This document shows, piece after piece, positions 27,501-36,786 of a stretch of DNA of 64,000 nt. Source of the stretch: JALZUE01 sp051251725 (GTDB lineage Bacteria > Pseudomonadota > Gammaproteobacteria > Enterobacterales > Alteromonadaceae); contig JBPOFN010000012.1 of NCBI GenBank assembly GCA_051251725.1, forward strand, positions 49,264 to 113,263, given 5' to 3'. Made by a program: the position numbers and the translations under genes. The stretch's first letter is position 1, and every line of letters starts with the position of its first letter. Below the pieces are notes generated by a model. The model was not told where the DNA came from. It did not search any database and saw nothing but the letters and a program-made list of their open reading frames with translations.

Positions 27501-28273
27501 CTGGTGGTAAAATGCTTAATATTTAACGCGTTCGCTTGCCAAAACAAACTAAATTGGCTGTTATTAAGTTGCTGCTCAGCCGTTTTATCTTGTGGCTGGA
27601 GCACAAATTTATTTAGCGCTGCTTGTTCAATTGACAAGGTAAAAGGTAAATTGATATTAGGCAATGCCGCCAATGGCCAAGCGTTGTCATTAGCAGACGT
27701 TTTAGAGTCACTTTCGCCATTAATCGCTAGTTGTAATCTTGATATTTTAGGGCTCTTTAAGCTGATATTAGCTTCATCCAACACTAGCCCTGTGCTAATT
27801 TCCTGACCATTAATTGCTATCTCACCCAGCGCAATATTCGCTTGTTTGATATAAAGATGTTTAGTGGTGATATAAAACGGAAAGGCGAAGGCTTCCGCTT
27901 TGTTTTCGGCTTCGCTATCAGCTTGTTTGTTAATGTCAGTGGTACTGCTGGTTTTTTCAGCATGCTGCGTAAAGGTTAATGATTGCACATCAAGCGCTTT
28001 AATACACAGCTTTTGCTGCCAAATACAACGAGGCGTTAACTGAATATTAGCGTCGCGAATTTCTAAACTGAACTCTGGCTGTTTCATCGATAAACGTGCC
28101 AGTGTTAAGTCTTCTAGAATAATCCCGTCTTTGTAAACCAAAGTAAGCGGCGTGATTTTATTAAGCAACATCACGGTTAGCTGAGAGCCCCACGGCGTCG
28201 AAAGCATTAATGCGATAACACACAGCAAAACAGTTAACAGCATTAAAATATATGTACTAATTTTACCAAACAT
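24527..28273 (-). CDS. tamB: Translocation and assembly module inner-membrane protein TamB
   Basis: TamB is a periplasm-spanning, inner-membrane anchored protein that works with TamA in outer-membrane protein assembly and lipid transport. The 1248 residues start with one membrane anchor (about 8-28). Long repetitive beta-structure follows, then the conserved TamB/DUF490 C-terminus, including TKSKAEILSYILRGRG and a terminal YFSFDVD. Length and layout are normal. It begins immediately after the tamA stop codon. Confidence 0.93.
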   Translation of the reverse strand: MFGKISTYILMLLTVLLCVIALMLSTPWGSQLTVMLLNKITPLTLVYKDGIILEDLTLARLSMKQPEFSLEIRDANIQLTPRCIWQQKLCIKALDVQSLTFTQHAEKTSSTTDINKQADSEAENKAEAFAFPFYITTKHLYIKQANIALGEIAINGQEISTGLVLDEANISLKSPKISRLQLAINGESDSKTSANDNAWPLAALPNINLPFTLSIEQAALNKFVLQPQDKTAEQQLNNSQFSLFWQANALNIKHFTTSHADYGVLTLQGNANFIAPYQLELSSSMQLNNIESLALLKNTKQNIQLSGDLAKLAITAKLEGDTSLSVQGMVDLTKAELPFTSELQIKNIPQLNTLLSATTPVVVTITADGDINRQQISASADISAHHYHNAQLKLNASHQQDKLTVKSLIFKDAKTDSSLNLQGHFSYRGQPSWQVQARSAGFTLPQLIKDDLALNGRLSGDFNVNGENNELAIKSWAIKVNDVAFSGDINGNALTANGSLDLNSLWQLKPSVLSVRMGESKLAINGFSDEQWHVAGVISVPKVEELLADSRGELASTFMITGERAQPQLQISSQLSNLYWQNIASPNLQVQANYQPLKNHALNLAITAEKIDYQATELLDFKAKIVGDYNQQQIDANWLGDITGNISLNGQWLAELNKWQAQVNKAVIGVKDKQWQANKEFALSYLVTNNSFAVEKHCWHGKSVKLCAANDITITDSGKITLFADINLIDIGDIFIPDDIHVTTQLNNEITVAWAPNKALSWDVKTQLSAGEIKLLKQKDLQEQPITLSWQKGEATFYLSEQILSSHLLLSPQKTNQAAILDLNTKVDFAKAGELTGKINVDNLNLFFLQGYLSEISELNGLLNANVTIDGTLTSPNFYGKVGITETAIKAIRSTNSIHDLAINIELMGKQAELLGKGFINTDSAEFTGNINWQEQLSAQLNITADRLSLAHPPLLKAVIAPRISGHFYNNTLKITGEIDVKEGSLTINKLPEGSVSLSDDIIIVNDSGEEVSPTTRFALETDIKLNIADTIKISGYDFNGLLGGKLLVKQQAHQALQLFGNLTIVDGLYRAYGQRLAVNNGRISFNGPVDNPSIDLKAVRYISKENITAGIEIYGPANSLSVNLFSKPTKSKAEILSYILRGRGIDTKTTNNNGLGVTLGATLASASGVVEQLEKLPLINNIEIDGDEKFASIAGYVDDNIYLKYGVGVTEPVNELTVRFYLLNRLWLETVSGIERSADLYFSFDVD

Positions 28274-30013
28274 TTATAACTCAGTTCCTAAATTAAAGTG
28301 GAACCGCCAAGAAGGGTTGTCTTTACTTAAGCTGTAACCTAATTCAAATCGTATTGCGCCAATTGGCGATAAATAATGAATGCCGGGGCCAACACTGTAT
28401 ACCGCTTTTAAGGCATTTTTTTTATACGCACTACCACCGTCCAAAAAGACCGCTGAACGCCATTTTTCGGCAAATTGATATTGGTACTCAATACTCGCAA
28501 CCGCAAGACGAGTACCACCAATGGTGAGAATGTCAGTGCTTTCAGTGCTATTAATGGTGGTGCCAATAGACTGATAAGCGAAACCACGAATACTTTGATC
28601 GCCACCGGCAAAAAATCGTAACGACGGCGCCAGCTTTTCAAAACCGGCACTGTCTGGCTCTAGCGCGCCGATTTCTGCCCGGGTAACAAAGCGGTGTTTT
28701 TCATCGACCGTAGTAATATATTTCCACTTGGCGTGCAGACGAAATAAGTTTGTCTCTGCGCCAAGTGAATTATGGCTAAATTCAATATTATAATATTGGC
28801 TAAAGCCTTTGGTTGGATTAATAGGATCACCGCCGCGTGTCACTTTTGACCAAGCCAGCCCAGGCAAAAAATATTCGATTTGATAGTCTATGGAATCTCG
28901 TTGCCAGTCTTCTTTTAGATACCGTAAATAGTATTCAGAAATAAAGCCTTGGTTGTTTTTCACGCGGCTTAAACGAGTTGACCAATATTTACTTTTCAAA
29001 TCGCCATAAACATCATCTTCCAAACGTACTTCAAATTGTAAAAGATCGTCTAACGGATGGCTTAGCGGAATTGAATAATGAAACTCACCAACCGGATTAA
29101 TTTGTGAATAGGTTATTTTTGTTGATTGCTTGTGACCATAGCGATTAACTAATGGCGTTTCCCAACCCGCTGAAAGTCGTAATTCAGTGTCGGTGGCATA
29201 ACCAACACCAAAATCAAAACGATGGCTTTTAGCTTTTTCAATATTGACATCAATTGGAATAACACCATCAACACTTTCATTATTTTTCGGGTTGATAACA
29301 ATATTACTAAAATATTGAGTTTGCTCTAATTGGTTTTGCAATTGGCGTAAATGCTTAACATGATAAGGTTCACCCACTTTAAACGGCGTTAATTGCGTTA
29401 ATAATTCAGGGTTTAATTCAATATTATTAAAGTTAACTTCACCTAAACGAAACTGCTTGCCGCTGTCGTAATGGAGAAAAATTTTAGCGCTATGATAACT
29501 TTGATGAATAGCAATACGGGTGTCGATAAATTTAGCATCGAAATAGCCATGTTTTAAGCCTAGTGAGGTCAGCGATACTTTTAATTGCTCGTACTTTCCA
29601 TGGTTGAGTATTTCACCCTGTTTAAAATATTCTTGTTTGAGAAAGTCGGTAAAAACCTCATCAAACTGGCCAGCACCAGAAATGATAATACTGCTTGTTT
29701 CGATAATGGTCGCTTGATTTAAGGTAACCTGCACATTTAAGCGCCATGGCACATTAGACTCATTATCAATTAAGTTGATAGTAATATCAGGGCGATAATA
29801 ACCAAACGCTTGCAGCGCTTTGCTAACTTTCTTTTTTGCGTTAAAAACAAATAAGCTTCGTTCCGCGTCATTATTAGGTAAATCGCCTAAATAGCCCTGA
29901 ATATTCCGGCTAATATCGCTAGGTAAATCTTTGTTTAATTCAACAATAAGATTTGCTGCCCACGGATGAGGTACAGACAAGAAGAACAATAAGAAAAACA
30001 GAGGTAACTTCAT
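28274..30013 (-). CDS. tamA: Translocation and assembly module outer-membrane protein TamA
   Basis: TamA is an Omp85/BamA-superfamily barrel. The 579 residues have a signal peptide (MKLPLFFLLFFLSVPHPWAA), three POTRA domains (about 20-260) and a 16-strand barrel domain. The conserved loop motif RFFAGGDQSIRGF is present, and the protein ends in FHFNLGTEL. I prefer the ATG at 30013 because the signal peptide starts there; a TTG three codons upstream is possible. tamB follows directly. Confidence 0.93.
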   Translation of the reverse strand: MKLPLFFLLFFLSVPHPWAANLIVELNKDLPSDISRNIQGYLGDLPNNDAERSLFVFNAKKKVSKALQAFGYYRPDITINLIDNESNVPWRLNVQVTLNQATIIETSSIIISGAGQFDEVFTDFLKQEYFKQGEILNHGKYEQLKVSLTSLGLKHGYFDAKFIDTRIAIHQSYHSAKIFLHYDSGKQFRLGEVNFNNIELNPELLTQLTPFKVGEPYHVKHLRQLQNQLEQTQYFSNIVINPKNNESVDGVIPIDVNIEKAKSHRFDFGVGYATDTELRLSAGWETPLVNRYGHKQSTKITYSQINPVGEFHYSIPLSHPLDDLLQFEVRLEDDVYGDLKSKYWSTRLSRVKNNQGFISEYYLRYLKEDWQRDSIDYQIEYFLPGLAWSKVTRGGDPINPTKGFSQYYNIEFSHNSLGAETNLFRLHAKWKYITTVDEKHRFVTRAEIGALEPDSAGFEKLAPSLRFFAGGDQSIRGFAYQSIGTTINSTESTDILTIGGTRLAVASIEYQYQFAEKWRSAVFLDGGSAYKKNALKAVYSVGPGIHYLSPIGAIRFELGYSLSKDNPSWRFHFNLGTEL

Positions 30014-30099
30014 TAATTTCAATCGATTATTTATGGCTAAAGGTCATTGGCTTGGGCACAGCATTGAACATTGATTGCTTCATTGATTTAGTCACTACA

Positions 30100-31017
30100 T
30101 TAATCAACATTTTTCGGCTGCTGTTTTGCTTTAGGCACTTTTGATTGAGGCTCATGCTTTTGAGGTTCTTTATTTTGATCCTCAGTTTTAATATTAACCG
30201 GAAAAGCATCTGTTTTAGTTCCTGTATAAATAGATAAATGCGGAAAAGGAATTTCGATATTGGCTTCATCAAATGCATTTTTAATTTGCTCATACATGCT
30301 ATTTTTTAATTCTAAGAAATTTTCTCTTTTCGCCCAAATAGAAAATTGTAACGATAATGATGAATCTTCAAATCCTTGGAAAATATAAAGCGGTTTCGGC
30401 TCTTCTAAACACAAAGGGTTATCAAAAGCGACTTGCTCTAAAATAGCTTTCACTTGGCTTAAATTTTCTTTATAGGCCACGCCTATTTTCATATCTAAAC
30501 GTCTGATTGGAAACTTAGTTAAGGTGGTTAATTCAGATTTAATTAACGACTCATTCGGCAGCCGAACAAATAAATTATCAAAGGTACGTATTTTTACCGA
30601 CAATAAATCTATCGATAAAACTTCGCCAACAGTGTTACCCACTTTAATAACATCACCAATAACAAACGAACGCTCGGCCATTAAAAAAATGCCGCTTATA
30701 AAATTAGACGCTGATGTTTGAGAAGCAAAACCAACAGCAACCGTTAACACACTGGCAGCACCTAGTAAGACATTAAGATTAAATCCTAATTCCAGCATGG
30801 CAGAAAAAATAAACAGCAAAAACACCAGATAATAAATGCCGCGCTTGATCAATAAACTGCCGTGTTTAGTGAACACTTTTTCAGTGATCGTAACACTATA
30901 ATGGCTAAGGAATTTAGCGGCGACAAAACCTATAATTAATAACACCGAAGCGCGAACGATATTAAAAACCAGCTCAATTCTAAGTAGCTCAGTGAGGTGT
31001 AACCACATTTCGTTCAT
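30100..31017 (-). CDS. MscS-family mechanosensitive channel
   Basis: A 305-residue small-conductance mechanosensitive channel that would release solutes on hypo-osmotic shock. Membrane helices lie at about 20-40, 60-82 and in the pore helix (LLGAASVLTVAVGFASQTSASNF), followed by the beta domain (FVIGDVIKVGNTVGEVLSIDLLSVKIRTFDN) and an alpha/beta domain. The C-terminal ~35 residues are a charged Lys/Pro/Gln tail. The ATG at 31017 has AGAGAGA before it. A longer in-frame form would overlap the DUF432 gene by 65 bp. Downstream of DUF432. Confidence 0.9.
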   Translation of the reverse strand: MNEMWLHLTELLRIELVFNIVRASVLLIIGFVAAKFLSHYSVTITEKVFTKHGSLLIKRGIYYLVFLLFIFSAMLELGFNLNVLLGAASVLTVAVGFASQTSASNFISGIFLMAERSFVIGDVIKVGNTVGEVLSIDLLSVKIRTFDNLFVRLPNESLIKSELTTLTKFPIRRLDMKIGVAYKENLSQVKAILEQVAFDNPLCLEEPKPLYIFQGFEDSSLSLQFSIWAKRENFLELKNSMYEQIKNAFDEANIEIPFPHLSIYTGTKTDAFPVNIKTEDQNKEPQKHEPQSKVPKAKQQPKNVD

Positions 31018-31033
31018 ATATATTCTCTCTGGC

Positions 31034-31816
31034 TTAGTTAAAAATAGCACTAAAGGCGCGAATAATTTGCCCATGCTGCGATTTGGCACGAGGGCCATTC
31101 ACTAATACACTATGATTAGGTGGTTCGCCTAATTTTAATTGCGCATAATCACCGTTATCGCCACGGGTTAATGTAACGGTTTGAGTCCATAACTGACCAT
31201 TAGAATTCGAAAATAACGATAACGACGGCACCGGCAAAGCAACACGTTCAAATACTAAGTTATTATCGGCTTCATTTTTAATAATTAACGGCGTTGTCGC
31301 GCGCTGCTGACGTAGCGGTAATTTACTTAGATCTAAGCGGCCATTCGTTTGGCTGGCATAACAAAGATCGCCTTCTCGGGTCGAAGCGCCAAACCAAGTA
31401 TCGGATAAACGCTGACTCGCAACTTCAGCCAAGAGTGTTTTTTTCTTGCCTATTAAATTTAAAGTTAGCCAAATCGGGGTACTTAAATACAAGGTAACAT
31501 GGGCACCTGGCACTAAAGTAATAGGAGATACCGGCCGACAAACTACAGTTCGATCAGCCAAGGTTGGTTTAATTTCTAATTGTTCGGTCGCTTCAGTAAC
31601 AATATAGCGGGTTATCGGCGCTTCACTTTTGGGTAAAAAAGAACGAATAGTTTGCTCTATTTTATTTTCATCTGAATCAGGCATTTTTTTGTATTCAAAA
31701 TGCAAACACCATTCTTTGGGTTTGTGCTCTACAGTCAGCGCAAGGCCACTGACATTCAGTAAAATATTCTTACCTTCGGGAAGTTGTGTTTCTCCCCACC
31801 AAATATTTTTGGTCAT
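31034..31816 (-). CDS. DUF432 domain protein
   Basis: A 260-residue cytoplasmic protein with no signal or membrane segment. The motifs VVCRPVSPITLVPGAHVTLYLSTP and WFGASTREGDLCYA are typical of DUF432, a family of unknown function commonly encoded next to MscS channels, as here (17 bp gap). It may regulate or bind the channel; that is inference from neighbourhood. Confidence 0.75.
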   Translation of the reverse strand: MTKNIWWGETQLPEGKNILLNVSGLALTVEHKPKEWCLHFEYKKMPDSDENKIEQTIRSFLPKSEAPITRYIVTEATEQLEIKPTLADRTVVCRPVSPITLVPGAHVTLYLSTPIWLTLNLIGKKKTLLAEVASQRLSDTWFGASTREGDLCYASQTNGRLDLSKLPLRQQRATTPLIIKNEADNNLVFERVALPVPSLSLFSNSNGQLWTQTVTLTRGDNGDYAQLKLGEPPNHSVLVNGPRAKSQHGQIIRAFSAIFN

Positions 31817-31907
31817 TGTTATCGCGCCGCTGTTAAGTTAAAAACTAAAACTATGGTTATAAAACATATTTTACCTTGAAACACTTAATTTAACTCATTT
31901 TTACCAT

Positions 31908-31940
31908 AAAAAAAGGAGCTACTAATTAGCTCCTTTTAAT
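31908..31940 (-). terminator. Rho-independent terminator of phoH
   Basis: Stem AAAAGGAGCT/AGCTCCTTTT with a 7-base loop; on the minus strand it continues into a T run. It lies 15 bp beyond the phoH stop and separates phoH from DUF432-mscS. Confidence 0.8.
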
Positions 31941-31954
31941 TTGAGCGCAATTAA

Positions 31955-33343
31955 CTACAAGTTTTCTTCCGCAAATGACGCTAAGCGACTTCGTACCACG
32001 CCATTTAAATTAATCGTCGAACTACCAGGAAAGTCCTTAAAACGCTCAACAATATAGGTTAAACCCGAAGTAACAGCGGTTAGATAATTACTATCAATTT
32101 GCGCTAAATTCCCCGAGCACACCAATTTAGTGCCTTCACCACAACGTGTGATAATGGTTTTTAATTGTGAGGCCGTTAAATTCTGACATTCGTCTAACAG
32201 CACAAAAGCATTTTGAATACTGCGACCACGCATAAAGTTAACTGACTTAAACTGAATGTTCGCTTTTTCCATAATGTAATTTAAGCTGCCATTCATATTT
32301 TCATCTTGTTTATGTAGCACTTCTAACGAGTCGGTTATCGCGGCCAGCCACGGCGCCATTTTTTCTTCTTCAGTGCCGGGTAAAAAGCCAATTGATTCAG
32401 CAATTTCAGGCGTGCTACGAGTAACAATTATTTTATCGTACAAGCCGCGTTCAATAACTTGCTCTAATGCTGACGCTAATGCTAATAAGGTTTTACCACA
32501 GCCCGCCGGCCCCGTTAAAATAACCAGATCAATATTCGGATCTAATAACGCGTCCATCGCCATGCCTTGATAAATGTTTTTCGGACTAATGCCCCACGCA
32601 TTTTTTGACATTAAGCGTTCGCGGCTAAGATCTTCAAGCGCAACTTTCTCTTCATCCCAGCCCACCACTTTCGCAGCAAAATGTTCACCGTCGTCAATCA
32701 AATATTCATTCACGTAAGTCGCTGGTAAAATATCTTTTTTGACATAATGGGTGGTAGTTCGCCCCTCAGATTCACTTTCGCAGTTTTTTACTTGCTGCCA
32801 AAAGTCTCCTTCGAATTTATGGTAGCCCTTGGTCAAAAATTGCACATCATCAATCAGCTGATCCGTGCGGTAGTCTTCAACATGCGACATGCCAGCACCT
32901 TTTGCTTTTAGGCGCATATTAATGTCTTTAGTGACCAGCACAACTTTTTGCGAACGATTATGGTTTTGAATATAAATAGCGGCATTGATTATGCGATTAT
33001 CATTTTCATTAAAAGACAAAGTGGCAGCACTTGGCGCTAATGAAAAGTCGTTAATAATCGATAAACACCCGCTTGGGCCTTGTTCACTAGTACCGCTTCT
33101 TGCGGATAATGGCACCCCGGCCAACACTTGTTCTGGTGTGGCATTGGCTAAAATATCCTCAAGCGCTCTAATGGCAACACGGGCATCTCGGCTAACATCT
33201 TTTTGGCGATCTTTAATCGAATCAAGTTCTTCGAGTACTGTCATGGGAACGACAACGTCGTGTTCTTTAAAAGAAAGGAAAGCAAAAGGTTCGTGAAGCA
33301 GAATATTAGTGTCTAAAACATAGATAATTGTTTTTTCGGTCAT
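31955..33343 (-). CDS. PhoH family protein with PIN domain
   Basis: A 462-residue PIN-PhoH fusion (PhoH2/YlaK type). The PIN RNase domain (about 1-150) begins YVLDTNILLHEP with its metal-binding Asp. The PhoH ATPase domain has Walker A TGPAGCGKT (about 281-289) and Walker B FVLLDECQN. PhoH2 proteins couple ATP-dependent RNA unwinding to RNA cleavage in mycobacteria; the role here is inferred. Monocistronic with its own terminator. Confidence 0.9.
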   Translation of the reverse strand: MTEKTIIYVLDTNILLHEPFAFLSFKEHDVVVPMTVLEELDSIKDRQKDVSRDARVAIRALEDILANATPEQVLAGVPLSARSGTSEQGPSGCLSIINDFSLAPSAATLSFNENDNRIINAAIYIQNHNRSQKVVLVTKDINMRLKAKGAGMSHVEDYRTDQLIDDVQFLTKGYHKFEGDFWQQVKNCESESEGRTTTHYVKKDILPATYVNEYLIDDGEHFAAKVVGWDEEKVALEDLSRERLMSKNAWGISPKNIYQGMAMDALLDPNIDLVILTGPAGCGKTLLALASALEQVIERGLYDKIIVTRSTPEIAESIGFLPGTEEEKMAPWLAAITDSLEVLHKQDENMNGSLNYIMEKANIQFKSVNFMRGRSIQNAFVLLDECQNLTASQLKTIITRCGEGTKLVCSGNLAQIDSNYLTAVTSGLTYIVERFKDFPGSSTINLNGVVRSRLASFAEENL

Positions 33344-33868
33344 AGGCGCTCTCGCTGTTAATCAATAACAACAATCACGGAGTTATAGCACCTAAGCTTA
33401 TGTGCTGATATCAACGCGATAATTTGTCGTTATCTTCGGTTGATATTGGAGCTTGCTTATCACTTAATCGAATATAAAAAATATAAGTAAAGACAATAAG
33501 TAAACTCTCAACGTCCTTGCATTTTCGTCTTCCACTTTGACAGTATAGCAAAGTACTGGCAAGGACAATTTTTACTTTTTTTATGATGAAAATATTTCAC
33601 TTTTATGAATGTTGACAGCTGGATATTTTGTGCCATTATTGAACAGTTAAGCCGCCTTAAATTTTCATTTTTTAGCCCATCACAATTTAATCATTCTCAC
33701 GGCAAGATCTGCTATTTATTCCAAGTATCAGTTAATTAGCAATTCTTCAGAAATTGTTGATGATCCTAGCTATTATAAGCTGTAGAATGCTGCCCTTTTA
33801 TTTAGCGGTATTGCCTAGTGGTATAACGGCTAAATAGTCATACTCTGGAACAAGTCAGGAAAGTTTAT
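33344..33868. other. Divergent promoter region between phoH and rapA
   Basis: This 525-bp AT-rich gap must hold the phoH promoter (minus) and rapA promoter (plus). A TTGACA at 33611 and a TAGAAT at 33783-33788 are candidate rapA elements, neither convincingly paired. At about 33808-33830 there is a short tRNA D-arm-like stretch, but no complete tRNA. No ORF is supported. Confidence 0.4.
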
Positions 33869-36772
33869 ATGTCATTTCAAGTCGGTCAACGTTGGATTAG
33901 CGATAGTGAATCAGAACAAGGTTTAGGTACGGTAACTTCCGTAGAACATCGTTTTGTTACTATAGTATTTACGGCGACAGGCGATAGTCGACAATACGCA
34001 CAGGCCGAAGCGCCATTAACACGCGTAGTTTTTAATCAAGACGATATTATTCCAAGCCATGAAGGTTGGATGTTAAAAGTTGAGTCTGTTGAAGACAACA
34101 AACAAATATTAACTTACCACGGTACTCGGGTTGATACCGGCGAAAGCGCTTCTTTAATTGAAGTGATGATTGACCATTTTATTAAATTCAATAAACCCCA
34201 TGACAGATTATTAAATGGTCAAGTTGACCGTTTAGACTGGTTTAAATTAAGAAAAAGTTGTTTAAGTAATCAATTTGAACAACAGCAATCTGAGCTTTCT
34301 GGTTTAACCGGCGCTCGTGTGAGCTTAATTCCTCATCAGCTATATATTGCCGAAGAAGTCGGTAAACGATTTGCACCTCGAGTGTTGTTGGCTGATGAAG
34401 TAGGTTTAGGTAAAACTATTGAAGCTGGCCTTATTATTCACCAACAGCTAGTTTCTGGTCGCGCTAAACGAGTTTTAATTATTGTTCCAGAGCCATTAAT
34501 GCATCAATGGCTGGTGGAAATGTTACGTCGGTTTAATTTAGCTTTTAGCATTTTTGACGAAGACCGCTGCATTGAAGCCGGCGATGAAAACCCATTCAGC
34601 ACTGAGCAATTGGTATTAGTGAATTTAAATTTTGTTTGCCAAAACCCACAGTGGTACGACAATATTATTGCTGAAGAATGGGACCTAATGGTTGTTGATG
34701 AAGCTCATCACTTAAGCTGGCAGCCAAATAACCCAAGTATTGAATATCAATGTATTGAGCAATTAGCGCAAACAATCCCTGGTGTATTGTTATTAACGGC
34801 AACACCTGACCAACTAGGCCATGAAGGTCATTTTGCTCGTTTGAGATTATTAGACTCAGACCGTTTTTATGATTATCAAAAGTTTATTGAAGAAGAAAGT
34901 AATTACCAAGCCGTTGCTAGCGCTGCCAATAATTTAGTTGCCGGCCAAGATTTAACCAGCTCAGATATCAAGATTTTAACTGAACTATTAAAAGAAAGTG
35001 ATATTTCGGCCGAGATCAGCCAATGTAATGGTGATGATAGCACTTTACGGGCAACAACTAGAACCCAATTATTGCATCAGTTATTAGATCGTCACGGCAC
35101 TGGCCGCATTCTATTTCGTAATAGCCGTAACACTATCAAAGGTTTCCCTGGTCGCCAGCTTATTGCTACGCCACTTGCAATGCCTGAACCGTATCAAGAT
35201 TGCTTGCTTGATTTTATTCAATCAAGCGACTTACCAACCTTACTTAATTCAGCCCAAAGTAAACTCATTTTTACGCCTGAAATTATGTATGGCTTAAACC
35301 ATCATGAAACGCCTTGGCATAAAATTGACCCGCGAGTTGATTATTTAGTTGAAACGTTAAAAGCGCTAAAAGGCGAAAAGGTCTTAGTGATCTGTGCCCA
35401 TGCCCAAACAGCCATTGATTTAGAAGCCGCGCTAAGAACACGTGAAGGTATGCGCGCTGCAGTTTTCCATGAAGGTTTGTCAATTATTGAACGCGATAGA
35501 GCCGCCGCTTATTTTGCGCAAGATGAAGACTCAGCGCAGGTATTATTATGCTCTGAAATTGGCTCTGAAGGTCGTAACTTTCAGTTTGCCCATCACTTAG
35601 TATTATTTGATTTACCTAAAAACCCTGATTTATTAGAGCAACGTATTGGCCGTTTAGATCGTATTGGCCAAACAGATATTATTAAATTACATGTGCCTTA
35701 TTTTGCAGAGTCGGCACAAGCTTTATTATTCAAATGGTATAACGATGCGCTCAATGCCTTTGAGCATACTTGTGTGACTGGTCGCGCTGTTTATGAAGCT
35801 TTTGGCGAGCAATTACTAACGTTGATTTTATCAACGAAATGGGTCTCAGCACAGGCCGATGAATTAATCGCGTCAAGCCATGAAAAACATTTAACCATCA
35901 AAGCTGATTTAGAATCAGGTCGCGATAAATTATTAGAGTTACATTCAAGTGGCCAAGGTAAAGCTGAAGCTTTAGTGGCAGATATTGCCAAACAAGATAA
36001 CGATATTTTATTACCGCAATTTATGTTCAGTGTTTTTGATGTTTTTGGTATTCAGCAAGACGATAAAGCCGACAACTCAATTGCTTTAAACCCAACTGAG
36101 CACATGCTTTCAAGTAACTTTCCTTGTTTACCGGAAGAAGGCACCACCATTACTTTCGACCGAGCAACAGCGTTAAGTCATGAAAATTATCAATTGCTGA
36201 CTTGGGATCACCCGATGGTGCGTGGCGCCATTGATTTAATTTTGTCAGATGAAACCGGCAATGCCAGTATTGGTTTATTGAAAAACCCAGCGATTCCAGC
36301 GGGCACTTTTTTCTTAGAATGTTTATTTACCGTCGAAGCAACTGCGCCGTCACAATTGCAATTGCCGCGTTATTTACCTACAACACCTATTCGCGTATTA
36401 GTGGATAAAACAGGTAATAACTTAGCTGCCCAAGTGACTGAAGCAATACTTGAAAAACAACTGTCGCCAGTCAAAAAACAAGTAGCGTTACAACTGGTTA
36501 AAGCATTAAAAAGTATGGTTACGCCACTCGTTGCTCATGCTGAAAAACATGCCGAAGAGGCTGTAGATGCGATTCGCGAAAAGGCTCAAACTGAAATGCA
36601 ATTGGCACTGAACGATGAATTTAAGCGGTTATCTGCGCTCGCTAAAATCAATCCAAATGTTCGCCAAGAAGAATTAGATTTTATTCAAAATCAACAAACT
36701 GAACTTAGCCATTACATCAAACACGCACAAATTAAATTTGAAGCGGTGCGATTAATTGTTGCTAGCCAATAA
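33869..36772 (+). CDS. rapA: RNA polymerase-associated ATPase RapA
   Basis: RapA (HepA) is a SWI2/SNF2 ATPase that recycles RNA polymerase. Its 967 residues are one shorter than E. coli RapA. N-terminal Tudor-like domains (about 1-105) precede the helicase core with Walker A DEVGLGKT (176-183), DEAH at 277-280 and motif III LLTATPDQLG. Motif VI, EQRIGRLDRIGQ, follows in the second lobe. AGGAAAG precedes the ATG. The neighbour rluA starts 14 bp after it, as in enterobacteria. Confidence 0.97.
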   Translation: MSFQVGQRWISDSESEQGLGTVTSVEHRFVTIVFTATGDSRQYAQAEAPLTRVVFNQDDIIPSHEGWMLKVESVEDNKQILTYHGTRVDTGESASLIEVMIDHFIKFNKPHDRLLNGQVDRLDWFKLRKSCLSNQFEQQQSELSGLTGARVSLIPHQLYIAEEVGKRFAPRVLLADEVGLGKTIEAGLIIHQQLVSGRAKRVLIIVPEPLMHQWLVEMLRRFNLAFSIFDEDRCIEAGDENPFSTEQLVLVNLNFVCQNPQWYDNIIAEEWDLMVVDEAHHLSWQPNNPSIEYQCIEQLAQTIPGVLLLTATPDQLGHEGHFARLRLLDSDRFYDYQKFIEEESNYQAVASAANNLVAGQDLTSSDIKILTELLKESDISAEISQCNGDDSTLRATTRTQLLHQLLDRHGTGRILFRNSRNTIKGFPGRQLIATPLAMPEPYQDCLLDFIQSSDLPTLLNSAQSKLIFTPEIMYGLNHHETPWHKIDPRVDYLVETLKALKGEKVLVICAHAQTAIDLEAALRTREGMRAAVFHEGLSIIERDRAAAYFAQDEDSAQVLLCSEIGSEGRNFQFAHHLVLFDLPKNPDLLEQRIGRLDRIGQTDIIKLHVPYFAESAQALLFKWYNDALNAFEHTCVTGRAVYEAFGEQLLTLILSTKWVSAQADELIASSHEKHLTIKADLESGRDKLLELHSSGQGKAEALVADIAKQDNDILLPQFMFSVFDVFGIQQDDKADNSIALNPTEHMLSSNFPCLPEEGTTITFDRATALSHENYQLLTWDHPMVRGAIDLILSDETGNASIGLLKNPAIPAGTFFLECLFTVEATAPSQLQLPRYLPTTPIRVLVDKTGNNLAAQVTEAILEKQLSPVKKQVALQLVKALKSMVTPLVAHAEKHAEEAVDAIREKAQTEMQLALNDEFKRLSALAKINPNVRQEELDFIQNQQTELSHYIKHAQIKFEAVRLIVASQ

Positions 36773-36786
36773 CATTAGGAAACCTT

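Noticed and set aside
30027..30293. 88-residue frame on the minus strand over the end of mscS
   Set aside because: It overlaps the MscS C-terminus in another frame and is low-complexity Lys/Leu/Met; not a gene.
33808..33850. tRNA-like stretch (GCCTAGTGGTATAACGGC resembles a D-arm) before rapA
   Set aside because: No anticodon stem, no TTCGA-type T-arm and no matching acceptor strand follow, so this is at most a mimic of a D-arm.
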